A DNA stretch of 23,460 nt from CAZSWS01 sp964610765 (GTDB taxonomy: Bacteria > Bacteroidota > Bacteroidia > Bacteroidales > Tannerellaceae): assembly GCA_964610765.1 (NCBI GenBank), contig CAZSWS010000044.1, positions 1 to 23,460 of the forward strand, written 5' to 3'. A program made the translations under genes and the position numbers. The number at the start of each line of letters is the position of its first letter. The stretch's first letter is position 1. This document shows, piece after piece, positions 15,641 to 23,413 of the stretch. Below the pieces are notes generated by a model. That model ran no database searches. It was not told the origin of the DNA and was given only the letters and a program-made list of their open reading frames with translations.

Positions 15641-15666
15641 CCATTTGTAGTTGACCCATTTGGGTT
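15641..15666. promoter_or_regulatory. Candidate operator: repeated CCATTTG with an inverted repeat
   Basis: CCATTTG occurs at 15641-15647 and 15656-15662, 15 bp apart. The second copy lies inside ACCCATTTGGGT, with 5-bp inverted arms. The site sits between the two outward -7 boxes of the kinase operon and the nitroreductase gene. A regulator could act on both from here, but the motif is short. Confidence 0.25.
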
Positions 15667-15717
15667 TGTAAATAGCAAGAAAAACAGCCTTTTATACGAA
15701 CATACCCCTTTTTTATG

Positions 15718-15725
15718 TAGATTTG
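15718..15725 (+). promoter_or_regulatory. Bacteroidetes -7 box for the nitroreductase-like gene
   Basis: TAGATTTG matches TAnnTTTG and lies 36 nt upstream of the ATG at 15761. No -33 TTG is evident. Confidence 0.45.
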
Positions 15726-15760
15726 TATAAGCAGGATATCTACTTAAAACACGTGAGACT

Positions 15761-16390
15761 ATGAGAAAATTAATTACCGCATTATTCATTACCACTATGA
15801 TTTGTTCACTAAGTTACGGGCAAGAAAAAGTGATTAAACTAACTACTCCTGATAAAACAAGGGGAAAGACAGTCATGCAAGCATTGGCTGATAGAAAATC
15901 AGAACGTGAGTTTAAAGATCAAGCACTAAGCCAGCGCGACCTATCCGATTTGTTATGGGCAGCTGTCGGAGTGAATCGACCGGACGGCAAACGCACCTCT
16001 CCTACTGCTATGAATAAACAAGAGATTACGGTCTATGCCGTGCTACCTGAAGGGGCTTACAAATATGAAGCAGATAAACATCAATTGACACTAATTAAAG
16101 CAGGCGACTTTAGAGCTGCTGTTGCCGGGCAACAAGATTTTGTCACAAAAGCTCCGGTAAGTCTTGTGATTGTTTCCGATACTAAACAGTTTGGGGGCGA
16201 TTCAAAAACGTATGCATGGGTAGATGCCGGCATCGTTTCTCAAAACATCAATATCTTTTGTGCCGGCGTAGGACTGGCAACCGTACCACGTAGTTCAATG
16301 GATGTAAAGAGACTAACTGAAGTGTTAAATTTGAAAGACGGAGAAGTACCTGTATTGAATAATCCGGTGGGTTATCCGATTGGCAACTAA
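15761..16390 (+). CDS. Exported nitroreductase-like (SagB/ThcOx type) flavoprotein
   Basis: A 209-aa protein with a signal peptide (1-20, ending SLSYG before QEK), so it should act in the periplasm. The mature part has the nitroreductase-fold pattern: ALADRKSEREF near the N-terminus, LSDLLWAAVGVNRPDGKRTSPTAMNKQEITVYAV (FMN-contacting region), an SLVIVSD strand and VDAGIVSQNINIFCAGVGLATV. Such domains bind FMN and oxidise or reduce small molecules or peptides. Most nitroreductases are cytoplasmic, so export is notable; Sec export would require FMN loading outside the cytoplasm. It is divergent from the thioredoxin-like sensor-kinase operon (182 nt between starts), which makes it a candidate target of that system. 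A bidirectional terminator follows. Confidence 0.85.
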   Translation: MRKLITALFITTMICSLSYGQEKVIKLTTPDKTRGKTVMQALADRKSEREFKDQALSQRDLSDLLWAAVGVNRPDGKRTSPTAMNKQEITVYAVLPEGAYKYEADKHQLTLIKAGDFRAAVAGQQDFVTKAPVSLVIVSDTKQFGGDSKTYAWVDAGIVSQNINIFCAGVGLATVPRSSMDVKRLTEVLNLKDGEVPVLNNPVGYPIGN

Positions 16391-16406
16391 TCAGTATAAA
16401 CCCATT

Positions 16407-16453
16407 AAAAAAGCCATCCGAACAGTATACTTGCTGATTCAGATGGCTTTTTT
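16407..16453. terminator. Bidirectional intrinsic terminator between the nitroreductase-like gene and korB
   Basis: AAAAAAGCCATC (16407-16418) pairs with GATGGCTTTTTT (16442-16453) across a 23-nt loop. Runs of T follow on both strands, matching the convergent genes on each side. Confidence 0.8.
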
Positions 16454-16481
16454 ATATAGCTAGTCTATCCTAGTAACTATC

Positions 16482-17498
16482 TTATTCTACTTTCCAAGGA
16501 TTCAAGCTCATCAAAAACTCAGAGAATGTTTTGGTAGTGCTTTTCTCTTGAACTTCTTTTATCTGCTCGTGTACAGATGCCTCATACGTAGGAGCTTTCA
16601 CATCACGAATAATTCCCAATGCCAGAGGTAAATGTTCACTTCTTCTGGATAACATACTGTGAAGTGTCGGATCACTCTCATATGCATCATGTACCAAAAT
16701 ATCGTCTAGCGTATATCCATTTTCTCCAATAGTGACTGCTTTCAACTTTAAACCATCCAACACTAAGCCTTTCTCCTTGTTCGCTCCGAACAACATTTTC
16801 TCACCATGTTGCAAGAAAATAGTCCGCTCGTCGCGCACACTTCTATCAGCTACATCGGCATGCGTTTTATTATTAAAGATTACACAGTTCACCAGCACCT
16901 CAACTACAGATGCACCTTTATGCACTGCAGCCTCTTTTAATATGTTTGCCGTATTCGCTAAATCAACATCCAGCGCGCGTGCAAAAAAGTTACCTCTTGC
17001 ACCCAACACTAGTTCTGCCGGTTCAAACGGATCTTCTACTGTCCCATATGGCGAGCTTTTAGAAGCAAATCCTCTGACAGAAGTAGGCGAATATTGACCT
17101 TTAGTCAATCCATAGATTCGATTATTAAAGAGCACAATATTTAAGTCAATATTTCTGCGTATCGCATGGATAAAGTGGTTACCTCCAATCGCCAAACTAT
17201 CTCCATCGCCGGTCACCAGCCATACACTTAAGTCCGGATTAGCCGTTTTGACACCGGTAGCAATCGCTGCGCCCCGACCATGAATGGTATGAAAACCATA
17301 CGTATTCATATAGTAAGGCAAACGAGAAGAACAACCAATACCGGAGATAACCGCTGTTTGATGTGGAGGAATGTTCAATTCGCTCATGGCTTTATGCAAG
17401 CTATTTAACACCGCATGATCGCCACAACCCGGACACCATTTTACCAGTTGATCGCTCTTAAAGTCTTTAGGTACATATTTTATATCTGTTGCATTCAT
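16482..17498 (-). CDS. korB: 2-oxoglutarate:ferredoxin oxidoreductase, beta subunit
   Basis: A 338-aa thiamine-diphosphate and iron-sulfur subunit. With KorA it interconverts 2-oxoglutarate plus CoA with succinyl-CoA plus CO2, using ferredoxin. The cluster cysteines are visible as C22 and C25 (WCPGCG), C56 (GIGCSSR) and a fourth in VEVLVNCVIFNN (about 207). The TPP/Mg motif is GDGDSLAIGGNHFIHAIRR and NNRIYGLTKGQYSPTS. The starting ATG lies 3 nt after the korA stop, so the two are coupled. In anaerobic Bacteroidetes the enzyme can run in the reductive direction. I call Kor rather than another 2-oxoacid enzyme from length, subunit fusion and the phylum; substrate specificity is inferred. Confidence 0.92.
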   Translation of the reverse strand: MNATDIKYVPKDFKSDQLVKWCPGCGDHAVLNSLHKAMSELNIPPHQTAVISGIGCSSRLPYYMNTYGFHTIHGRGAAIATGVKTANPDLSVWLVTGDGDSLAIGGNHFIHAIRRNIDLNIVLFNNRIYGLTKGQYSPTSVRGFASKSSPYGTVEDPFEPAELVLGARGNFFARALDVDLANTANILKEAAVHKGASVVEVLVNCVIFNNKTHADVADRSVRDERTIFLQHGEKMLFGANKEKGLVLDGLKLKAVTIGENGYTLDDILVHDAYESDPTLHSMLSRRSEHLPLALGIIRDVKAPTYEASVHEQIKEVQEKSTTKTFSEFLMSLNPWKVE

Positions 17499-17501
17499 AG
17501 A

Positions 17502-19355
17502 TCAGGCCTCCAATATTTTATTAAATTCTTCTACTAAACGAGAAACAATGAACGGCTGCCCTTTTACCCGGTTAAACCGATAGGGAGTAAAGTCCGCCAC
17601 TTTTCCTCTTAAATAGCTGGCAAATTGTCCATTATTTTGCTCAACAACTACCACTTTCTTGTATTTACTTAAAACCTCTTGCGTATTTTTAGGCAGCGGA
17701 TTGATAAAATTAAAATGCGCCAAACCCACCTTTTTACCTTGACTTCTCATTTCGTCCATTGCTTCATATAAATGACCATACGTGCCTCCCCAGCCTACGA
17801 TGAGCAAGTCGGCATCTTCATCACCATGCACATGTACATCAGGAATGTAGTTAGCTACTTTATCCACTTTAGCTTGTCGGGTATTCACCATTCGCTGGTG
17901 GTTATCGGGAGCCGTTGAGATAGCGCCGGTTTCGTAGTCTTTTTCTAATCCACCAATGCGATGCGTAAATCCTTCCGTACCCGGGACAGCCCAGTAACGA
18001 GCCAACGTTTCTACATCTCTTCGATATGGCTTCCAAGCCTCTTCGCGCTGGTAGTTTGAAATATAATTTGGTTTAATAGCGGGATAGGTTGACATATCAG
18101 GTAGTTTCCAAGCTGATGATCCATTCGCTATAAATGCATCTGTCAATAATATAACCGGAGTCATGTGCTCCAAAGCCAGCTTAGATGCCCAAAATGCCAT
18201 ATCAAAACAATTTGTGGGGCTTGAAGCTGCCAGCACAATAGCAGGACTTTCTCCATTTCGACCATACAGAGCCTGTTTCAAGTCGGTTTGTTCACTTTTA
18301 GTTGGCATACCGGTTGAAGGGCCTCCTCGCTGAACATCAATCACTACTAATGGAAGTTCTGCAATCACAGCCAACCCAATAGCTTCACTTTTCAGTGCCA
18401 ATCCGGGACCCGATGTAGAAGTTGCAGCCAAGCATCCGGCATAACTAGCACCTATCGCAGTACATATTCCGGCTATTTCATCTTCTGCTTGCACAGTGAT
18501 TACTCCTAAATCTTTCCGCTTAGACAATTCATGCAAGATATCTGTAGCAGGGGTGATAGGGTAGCTACCTAAGAACAAACGTAGTCCGGCTTTTTCAGCA
18601 GCTGCCATCAAACCATACGATACGGCATTGTTTCCATTTACATCCATATAATAACCCGGCTCACTCTTCTTTCCTTCAATGCGATAGTTTGAAACAGAAG
18701 CTTGAATATTCTCTCCATAGTTATACCCATCGGTAAGTGCCTTGATATTTGCTTTCTCAATCAATGGTTTTTTTGCAAATTTATCTTGAAGCAATTCAGC
18801 AGCCTTGTCTAGTGAGCGCTCAAAGAGATAACAAATCAAACCCAGAGCAAACATATTTTTACTTCGCACAGCCGTCTTATGATCCAAACCAAATTCTTGC
18901 AGTCCGTCTTTTACCAACGTAGTGATAGGTGCATCAATTACAGTTACACCCGTAAGACCTAATTCCTTAAAAGGATCATCAGTCTTAAATAAGGCCTTTT
19001 CTAAATCCTTCGGGCTAAATGAATCCATATCTATGACAACCAGTGAGTCCGGCTTAATATGATTCACATTTACTTTCAATGCGGCAGGATTCATAGCAAC
19101 TAACACATCGGCTCTATCCCCCGGTGTATAAACTTGTCCGGAACCTAGCCTTACCTGAAAGCCGGATACCCCACTTAGTGTTCCCTGAGGAGCACGTATT
19201 TCAGCCGGATAGTCAGGAAATGTCGATATTTCATTTCCTAGAATAGCCGACAAGTTGGAGAAAATACTCCCTGTCAACTGCATACCGTCTCCACTATCCC
19301 CTGAAAAGCGGATAGTCACGTTACGCAACGATTTGACTTTTACTTCATCTTTCAT
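17502..19355 (-). CDS. korA: 2-oxoglutarate:ferredoxin oxidoreductase, fused gamma/alpha subunit
   Basis: A 617-aa subunit in which the gamma domain comes first (about 1-190: RFSGDSGDGMQLTG, FPDYPAEIRAPQGT, DVLVAMNPAALK) and the pyrimidine-binding alpha domain follows (about 225-480: GLMAAAEKAGLRLFLGSYPI, AEDEIAGICTAIGASYAG, ATSTSGPGLALKSEAIGLA, PLVVIDVQRGGPSTGMPT). A C-terminal domain (about 520-617) carries LLIVGWGGTYGH. This gamma-alpha fusion is common in Bacteroidetes Kor enzymes. It is the first gene of a two-gene operon with korB. No separate ferredoxin-type delta subunit gene is adjacent. A -7 box lies about 190 nt upstream. Confidence 0.93.
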   Translation of the reverse strand: MKDEVKVKSLRNVTIRFSGDSGDGMQLTGSIFSNLSAILGNEISTFPDYPAEIRAPQGTLSGVSGFQVRLGSGQVYTPGDRADVLVAMNPAALKVNVNHIKPDSLVVIDMDSFSPKDLEKALFKTDDPFKELGLTGVTVIDAPITTLVKDGLQEFGLDHKTAVRSKNMFALGLICYLFERSLDKAAELLQDKFAKKPLIEKANIKALTDGYNYGENIQASVSNYRIEGKKSEPGYYMDVNGNNAVSYGLMAAAEKAGLRLFLGSYPITPATDILHELSKRKDLGVITVQAEDEIAGICTAIGASYAGCLAATSTSGPGLALKSEAIGLAVIAELPLVVIDVQRGGPSTGMPTKSEQTDLKQALYGRNGESPAIVLAASSPTNCFDMAFWASKLALEHMTPVILLTDAFIANGSSAWKLPDMSTYPAIKPNYISNYQREEAWKPYRRDVETLARYWAVPGTEGFTHRIGGLEKDYETGAISTAPDNHQRMVNTRQAKVDKVANYIPDVHVHGDEDADLLIVGWGGTYGHLYEAMDEMRSQGKKVGLAHFNFINPLPKNTQEVLSKYKKVVVVEQNNGQFASYLRGKVADFTPYRFNRVKGQPFIVSRLVEEFNKILEA

Positions 19356-19540
19356 ATACCTGAATTATTATATAAATAGCTGTATTATCTGTGAAAAATA
19401 AGAAGAACATTGGTTTATATTCTCTGCTCGAAGATAGCCCTTTTCCACCATGCTTCAAAGGGAACTTTCACGAGTAGCATTAAAGATTTTCATATCCACT
19501 AAATCTAAACAATATGATGTTTTTTCAATAATTTGACAAA

Positions 19541-19548
19541 CAAAAGTA
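19541..19548 (-). promoter_or_regulatory. Possible Bacteroidetes -7 box for korAB
   Basis: TACTTTTG on the minus strand matches TAnnTTTG. No TTG lies at the -33 spacing. It would give a leader of about 180 nt before korA. Confidence 0.35.
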
Positions 19549-19674
19549 CAAATTATTATATAAAACAGTTTAATTATGGCATTTATTATGCATCAAGCAT
19601 GCGCTTTGCAGCGGAAAAATCAGACGTAAAATCAACGCAACAATCATTTTCTCACAGATTTTAGGTAAAAACAG

Positions 19675-19708
19675 AAAAGAGCTGATTACTTTACACATCA
19701 ACTCTTTT
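19675..19708 (-). terminator. Probable terminator of the CoA-transferase gene
   Basis: AAAAGAGCTGAT (19675-19686) pairs with ATCAACTCTTTT (19697-19708) with one mismatch across a 10-nt loop. On the minus strand it is followed by CTGTTTTTA. It lies about 95 nt past the stop codon of the CoA-transferase gene. Confidence 0.5.
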
Positions 19709-19801
19709 CATCAACAAATTTTTTCATCAACCCCTCACGGGATTATTCATAAACACTCTTTATCGCACATAAACACTACTCAAAAAGCAAATCGAAAAAC
19801 C

Positions 19802-21088
19802 TCAAAATCGCTTATGATACTCTTCCATAAGCATTTCTCTGAAATTAGGATGCGCAATGCGGATTAAACATTCTGCACGTTGCTTCAACGTCCTTCCCCG
19901 TAAATGAGCAATACCGTATTCTGTAATAATATAATCTAAATCATTGCGAGAAGTAGTTATGGCTGCCCCTTCTGTCAAAAACGGAACGATACGAGATTTT
20001 GTTCCATTAGCAGCCGTAGATGGCATGGCTATTATGGACTTCCCTCCGCGTGAGACGGCCACTCCCCTTAAATAATCAACCTGCCCGCCTACACCACTAA
20101 ACTGCCGTAACCCGAGCGATTCAGCCGCAACCTGCCCCATCAAATCAACCTCCATACAGGAATTGATAGAGATAAGTTTTTCATTCTTCCCTATTACCCA
20201 CGGATCATTCGTATAGTCTACCGGATACAACTCCACATCCGGGTTATTATCGACAAAATCATATAGCTTTCGACTTCCCATTAAGAAAGTAGATACAATC
20301 TTTTTAGGGTGTAATGTTTTCCTGTTTCCGGTTATAACGCCTGATTTAATGAGTTCAACGACTCCGTCAGAAAACATTTCAGTATGAATACCCAAATCTT
20401 TTTTATCTTTCAAAAACAGCAAGACTGCCTCCGGAATGGCTCCAATCCCTACTTGTAGCGTTGAACCATCATCAATTAGAGAAGCACAATGTTTGCCTAT
20501 ATTCTTTTCAACTTCAGATATTTCAGGAGCCGGTATTTCGGGTAAGTCGTACGAACAAGGAATAATATAGTCCAATTTAGATACATGTATCTGATTATCG
20601 CCACCCACGAAGGGCATTTTCTCATTCATCTCTGCAATGACAATAGCCGCCTTTTCGGCTGCAGGCTTTGTATAGTCACAAGAAATCCCAAAACTGCAAT
20701 AACCTTGCTCATTAGGAGGAGACAACTGCACTACAGCTACATCAACCGGGAATGAGCGCCCCAGTGTAAAAGGAACAAGACTAAAAAAACAAGGAAAGAA
20801 ATCAGCTCTTTTTTCAGCCAAAGCCTGGCGAGAATTCTCTCCGGCAAAGCAAGTAATCAAACGAAAATGACCATCTGCTTCAGGTTCTAAATAGACGCCT
20901 TCGCCAATAGCAAGCATGTGGAAAATATGCACATCACGATAATTTTCTTTATGAGCCATTAATGCCTTTGGCACTACAACAGGGATAGCACAAGCATGGG
21001 AAAAAACAACATAATCACCATTTTTAATTGCTTTAATAGCCTGTTCTACTGTGCAAATTCTTTTATTATATTCTTCTATCCAGTTCAT
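19802..21088 (-). CDS. Class I CoA-transferase / acetyl-CoA hydrolase family (possible succinyl-CoA:acetate CoA-transferase)
   Basis: A 428-aa enzyme that would move CoA between short acyl-CoAs and free acids. Landmarks are NGDYVVFSHACAIP at the N-terminus, VGIGAIPEAV (213-222), the catalytic Glu in HTEMFSDG (E237), GLRQFSGVGGQVDYLRG, and ITEYGIAHLRGRTLKQRAECLI near the end. The start is the ATG at 21088 (MNWIEEYNKR), which gives the normal family length; the frame extends upstream to 21151, but those 21 residues do not look like family sequence. In this fermenter a succinyl-CoA/acetate or propionyl-CoA/succinate role is plausible and would link with the Mmd and Kor genes. 4-hydroxybutyrate or butyrate substrates cannot be excluded. 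Confidence 0.88.
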   Translation of the reverse strand: MNWIEEYNKRICTVEQAIKAIKNGDYVVFSHACAIPVVVPKALMAHKENYRDVHIFHMLAIGEGVYLEPEADGHFRLITCFAGENSRQALAEKRADFFPCFFSLVPFTLGRSFPVDVAVVQLSPPNEQGYCSFGISCDYTKPAAEKAAIVIAEMNEKMPFVGGDNQIHVSKLDYIIPCSYDLPEIPAPEISEVEKNIGKHCASLIDDGSTLQVGIGAIPEAVLLFLKDKKDLGIHTEMFSDGVVELIKSGVITGNRKTLHPKKIVSTFLMGSRKLYDFVDNNPDVELYPVDYTNDPWVIGKNEKLISINSCMEVDLMGQVAAESLGLRQFSGVGGQVDYLRGVAVSRGGKSIIAMPSTAANGTKSRIVPFLTEGAAITTSRNDLDYIITEYGIAHLRGRTLKQRAECLIRIAHPNFREMLMEEYHKRF

Positions 21089-21182
21089 AATTATCCATAT
21101 TGGTTTAATTCGTCTATATATTTCGCTGTACATATATAATTGGCAGAACAACCCATCATACCCGGATAAATATCAGACGCTG

Positions 21183-21190
21183 TATTTTTG
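21183..21190 (+). promoter_or_regulatory. Bacteroidetes -7 box ahead of a small ORF
   Basis: TATTTTTG matches TAnnTTTG on the plus strand, between two minus-strand genes. The predicted transcript would start near 21197 and reach an ATG at 21228. Confidence 0.3.
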
Positions 21191-21227
21191 TGTTCCTCAT
21201 GTAGCTTACATCAAAAGGCTGCACAGT

Positions 21228-21365
21228 ATGCAGTTTATACGTAAACTTATAAAACAAAAACACATATTAAAAACAAAAAAGAGAAGTCTACGAAGAGAAT
21301 ATACATTACAACGGCATATACTCAATCAGGATGATAGAAGAGGCTGGTTTATCGTGATTGAATAA
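21228..21365 (+). CDS. Possible small basic protein (45 aa)
   Basis: A 45-codon frame (MQFIRKLIKQKHILKTKKRS at the start, then REYTLQRH, ending RRGWFIVIE). It is highly basic (many Lys and Arg) with no signal peptide or membrane segment. It is antisense to nothing and lies in the 366-nt stretch between the CoA-transferase and alanine-dehydrogenase-like genes. Support is limited to a -7 box about 38 nt upstream. I recognise no family. In AT-rich intergenic DNA a Lys-rich frame of this size can be chance. The rest of the stretch (21366-21454) shows no feature I can name. Confidence 0.3.
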   Translation: MQFIRKLIKQKHILKTKKRSLRREYTLQRHILNQDDRRGWFIVIE

Positions 21366-21454
21366 AAGACAAAATGAGTTTTTAATGATAATATATAAGC
21401 GAGCTCAAAGCATTATACAAAAGAGCTTACTAAAACATATAGATACAACGTAAA

Positions 21455-22666
21455 TTAATGCGCGGCTAAATATATATCGATATTGTGGTAAGGAAAGTCA
21501 AAGTGAGATGACAAGAATTCATTCACCGTTTTTCCATAATACATATACACTCCCTGACGGAAAGCTTTATCAGACAGAATCACGCCATTTACACTTCGCT
21601 GATCACTGATTTGCTGAAGGATAGGAAGCAGCACATTACTAAAAGCCATCGTGGTAGTCCGAGCCACATCGTTACTAATATTCGGTTTGCAGTAATGCAA
21701 AACTCCATATTTTTCAAACACATCTTCCTCGTTGGGTAATCGGCAACAAGTTGTTTCAAAGCAACCACCCTGATTAATACGCAAGTCAATCAACACTGCT
21801 CCATGCTTCATGCTCCGCACAAGGTCTTCAGCTATGACATAATGCTTGTACAACTTCATATATCGCATAGAACCAATCACGACATCAGCCGTTTTGAAAG
21901 CATTGCGCAACACTTGCGGATGGAAGCTGGAAGTGAATATTTTTTGACCGACTGCATTTTGCAGCTGACGCAACTTTTGCACATCGTCATCAAAAACCTT
22001 GACAATAGCCCCATGGTTCAATGCAGCCCGAGCAGCAGCCACAGCAGCTTCATCTGCCCCTACAATCAACATTTCAGTAGGAGGCACACCCGGAACACTT
22101 CCCAGCAAAATCCCCTTTCCCCCTTGACGATTACTCATCAAGTCAGCAGCAATCATCACAGCCGTCATGCCTTCTATTTCAGAGATTGTTTGAAGAATAG
22201 GGTATTGTCCTGAATCATCAGGCAACAATTCATAAGCTAAGCCTATCATACGCTTAACCATCATCAGCGCATAGGCTTCGCGTGTATATTGATTCAACTG
22301 AATCATCGAAAACACAGCCGAACGCGCCTTCATCATAGCCACCTCACTAACCGTTGGTGGCAATATTTTCATGATAATATCAGCTGCAAATACTTCTTGA
22401 GGGGTCTCTACAATTTCTGCTCCTTGTTCAGAATAGTAAGCATCACCATAATTAATTCCATGACCTGCGGCAGATTCGACAAGCACCCGATAACCCAAAT
22501 TGACCAACACCTGCACCGTCCCCGGTGTTAATGCTAAACGACGCTCTCCGGGCGTTCGTTCACAAGGTATTCCGATGGTTAACTGTTGTCCGGATTTAGT
22601 CAACTCCTTCAACAATTCCTGAGGAATATAAGCGCTTGAATAAATAGTTTTTTTAGGTATTTCCAT
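21455..22666 (-). CDS. Alanine dehydrogenase/PNT-family protein with altered nucleotide-binding and active-site motifs
   Basis: A 403-aa protein that aligns in outline with alanine dehydrogenase (L-alanine plus NAD to pyruvate, NADH and ammonia). Conserved parts are GIPCERTPGERRLALTPG (R42/R43), K100 in MKILPP, SEIEGMTAVMIAA, GSVPGVPPTEMLIVGA, and the NQGGCFET and GVLHYCKPNI segments. Departures: the Rossmann GxGxxG is GADEAA (203-208), the active-site histidine position reads Q123 (MIQLNQ), and the aspartate before QGG is N298. Some Bacteroidetes homologues also seem to have Gln in the second place. It may be a weak or non-catalytic paralogue. Its ATG lies 1 nt after the aroK stop, so it is co-transcribed with aroK. 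Confidence 0.85.
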   Translation of the reverse strand: MEIPKKTIYSSAYIPQELLKELTKSGQQLTIGIPCERTPGERRLALTPGTVQVLVNLGYRVLVESAAGHGINYGDAYYSEQGAEIVETPQEVFAADIIMKILPPTVSEVAMMKARSAVFSMIQLNQYTREAYALMMVKRMIGLAYELLPDDSGQYPILQTISEIEGMTAVMIAADLMSNRQGGKGILLGSVPGVPPTEMLIVGADEAAVAAARAALNHGAIVKVFDDDVQKLRQLQNAVGQKIFTSSFHPQVLRNAFKTADVVIGSMRYMKLYKHYVIAEDLVRSMKHGAVLIDLRINQGGCFETTCCRLPNEEDVFEKYGVLHYCKPNISNDVARTTTMAFSNVLLPILQQISDQRSVNGVILSDKAFRQGVYMYYGKTVNEFLSSHFDFPYHNIDIYLAAH

Positions 22667-22667
22667 A

Positions 22668-23195
22668 TCATTTAGTCAACAATGCAATCAATTCGCCCAC
22701 ATGTATATCTATTTCCTTTTTGGTATTCATCTTCTCCGCATGATAAACAAGGGCTGCTTGCTCATAATATATGCCCCGTTTTTCAAGTGTTTTTTCAATA
22801 AAACGCAATAAGTCTTCTCCCGAACGTCCGGCTAAGACCGGGCGACTCTGTTTGTTGGGTTCTATCCGGTCAGCCAATTCCTGAGGTGAAGCTTTCAAAT
22901 AGACCGTATACCCTTTTTCATTCATATAGTTCATATTGTCATAAAAGCAAGGCACACCTCCACCGGTGGAAATAACAACCTCTTCAAACTCACAAACCTC
23001 TCTCAATAATTTCTGTTCTATATCTCTAAAAGCCTCTTCGCCCTTTTCTTTAAATAATTCAGAAATTGATTTATGGTATCGATTTTCAATATAATAATCT
23101 AAATCAACAAACGACAGCCCCATTTGCTTGGCTAGTAATTTACCGATGGTCGTTTTTCCCGCACCCATATATCCTACTAAGAAAATCCTTTTCAT
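22668..23195 (-). CDS. aroK: Shikimate kinase
   Basis: A 175-aa kinase that phosphorylates shikimate at O3 with ATP in the aromatic amino-acid pathway. The Walker A loop is GYMGAGKTT (8-16). Shikimate and Mg contacts are visible as D33 (DLD), R57 (AFRDIE) and the GGG at 78-80. The lid arginine is R118 (SRPVL) and the late arginine R140 (KRGIYYEQAA). Length is normal. Its start abuts the stop of a 51-codon membrane ORF, and its GGAG ribosome-binding site lies inside that ORF's last codons. The next gene downstream begins 1 nt after its stop. Confidence 0.96.
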   Translation of the reverse strand: MKRIFLVGYMGAGKTTIGKLLAKQMGLSFVDLDYYIENRYHKSISELFKEKGEEAFRDIEQKLLREVCEFEEVVISTGGGVPCFYDNMNYMNEKGYTVYLKASPQELADRIEPNKQSRPVLAGRSGEDLLRFIEKTLEKRGIYYEQAALVYHAEKMNTKKEIDIHVGELIALLTK

Positions 23196-23351
23196 TTATG
23201 TGCTCCAAATTTGGCTTTTACAAATGTATAGAATATACCCGATTGTAAAGACTGTTTGACAAATAAATCCGCACATACGAGACTCATCTGTCCATAGTAT
23301 AGATATTCCTAAAAATAGCAAGCACACAACAACAAAACAAATCTTTCTCAT
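23196..23351 (-). CDS. Possible 51-aa small membrane protein upstream of aroK
   Basis: The frame begins at ATG 23351 (MRKICFVVVCLLFLGISILW) and its TAA is directly followed by the aroK ATG. Two hydrophobic segments (about 4-20 and 30-46) would span the membrane, with a short DESR turn between. A -7 box TATATTTG lies about 55 nt upstream, so a transcript into aroK would cross this ORF whether or not it is translated. The exact stop/start junction with aroK suggests translational coupling. I recognise no family. The frame is open upstream to 23429, but the longer start would lie above the promoter. Confidence 0.45.
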   Translation of the reverse strand: MRKICFVVVCLLFLGISILWTDESRMCGFICQTVFTIGYILYICKSQIWST

Positions 23352-23405
23352 AGGTATAGATTTTAAATAGGTATGCCAACATATATATACTAAACTGCTG
23401 ACTTT

Positions 23406-23413
23406 CAAATATA
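23406..23413 (-). promoter_or_regulatory. Bacteroidetes -7 box for the small ORF-aroK-AlaDH-like operon
   Basis: TATATTTG on the minus strand is an exact TAnnTTTG match. The transcript would start near 23400, giving a 50-nt leader to the small ORF or 205 nt to aroK. Confidence 0.45.

Larger units (their letters stand above)
19356..19801. other. 446-nt intergenic region between the CoA-transferase gene and korA
   Basis: Contains a candidate terminator for the CoA-transferase gene (19675-19708), a weak direct repeat TTTTCATCAAC near 19705 and 19723, and a possible korA promoter box (19541-19548). I see no ORF that looks real and no recognisable structured RNA. It is long for this compact window, so a long korA leader remains possible. 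Confidence 0.5.

Noticed and set aside
21089..21151. Upstream extension of the CoA-transferase
   Set aside because: The 21 extra residues (rich in Tyr and Ile) do not resemble the family N-terminus, and the ATG at 21088 gives the normal length.
21803..22213. 136-codon plus-strand frame opposite the alanine-dehydrogenase-like gene
   Set aside because: Antisense shadow rich in His and Ser with no domain pattern; the minus-strand gene is well supported.
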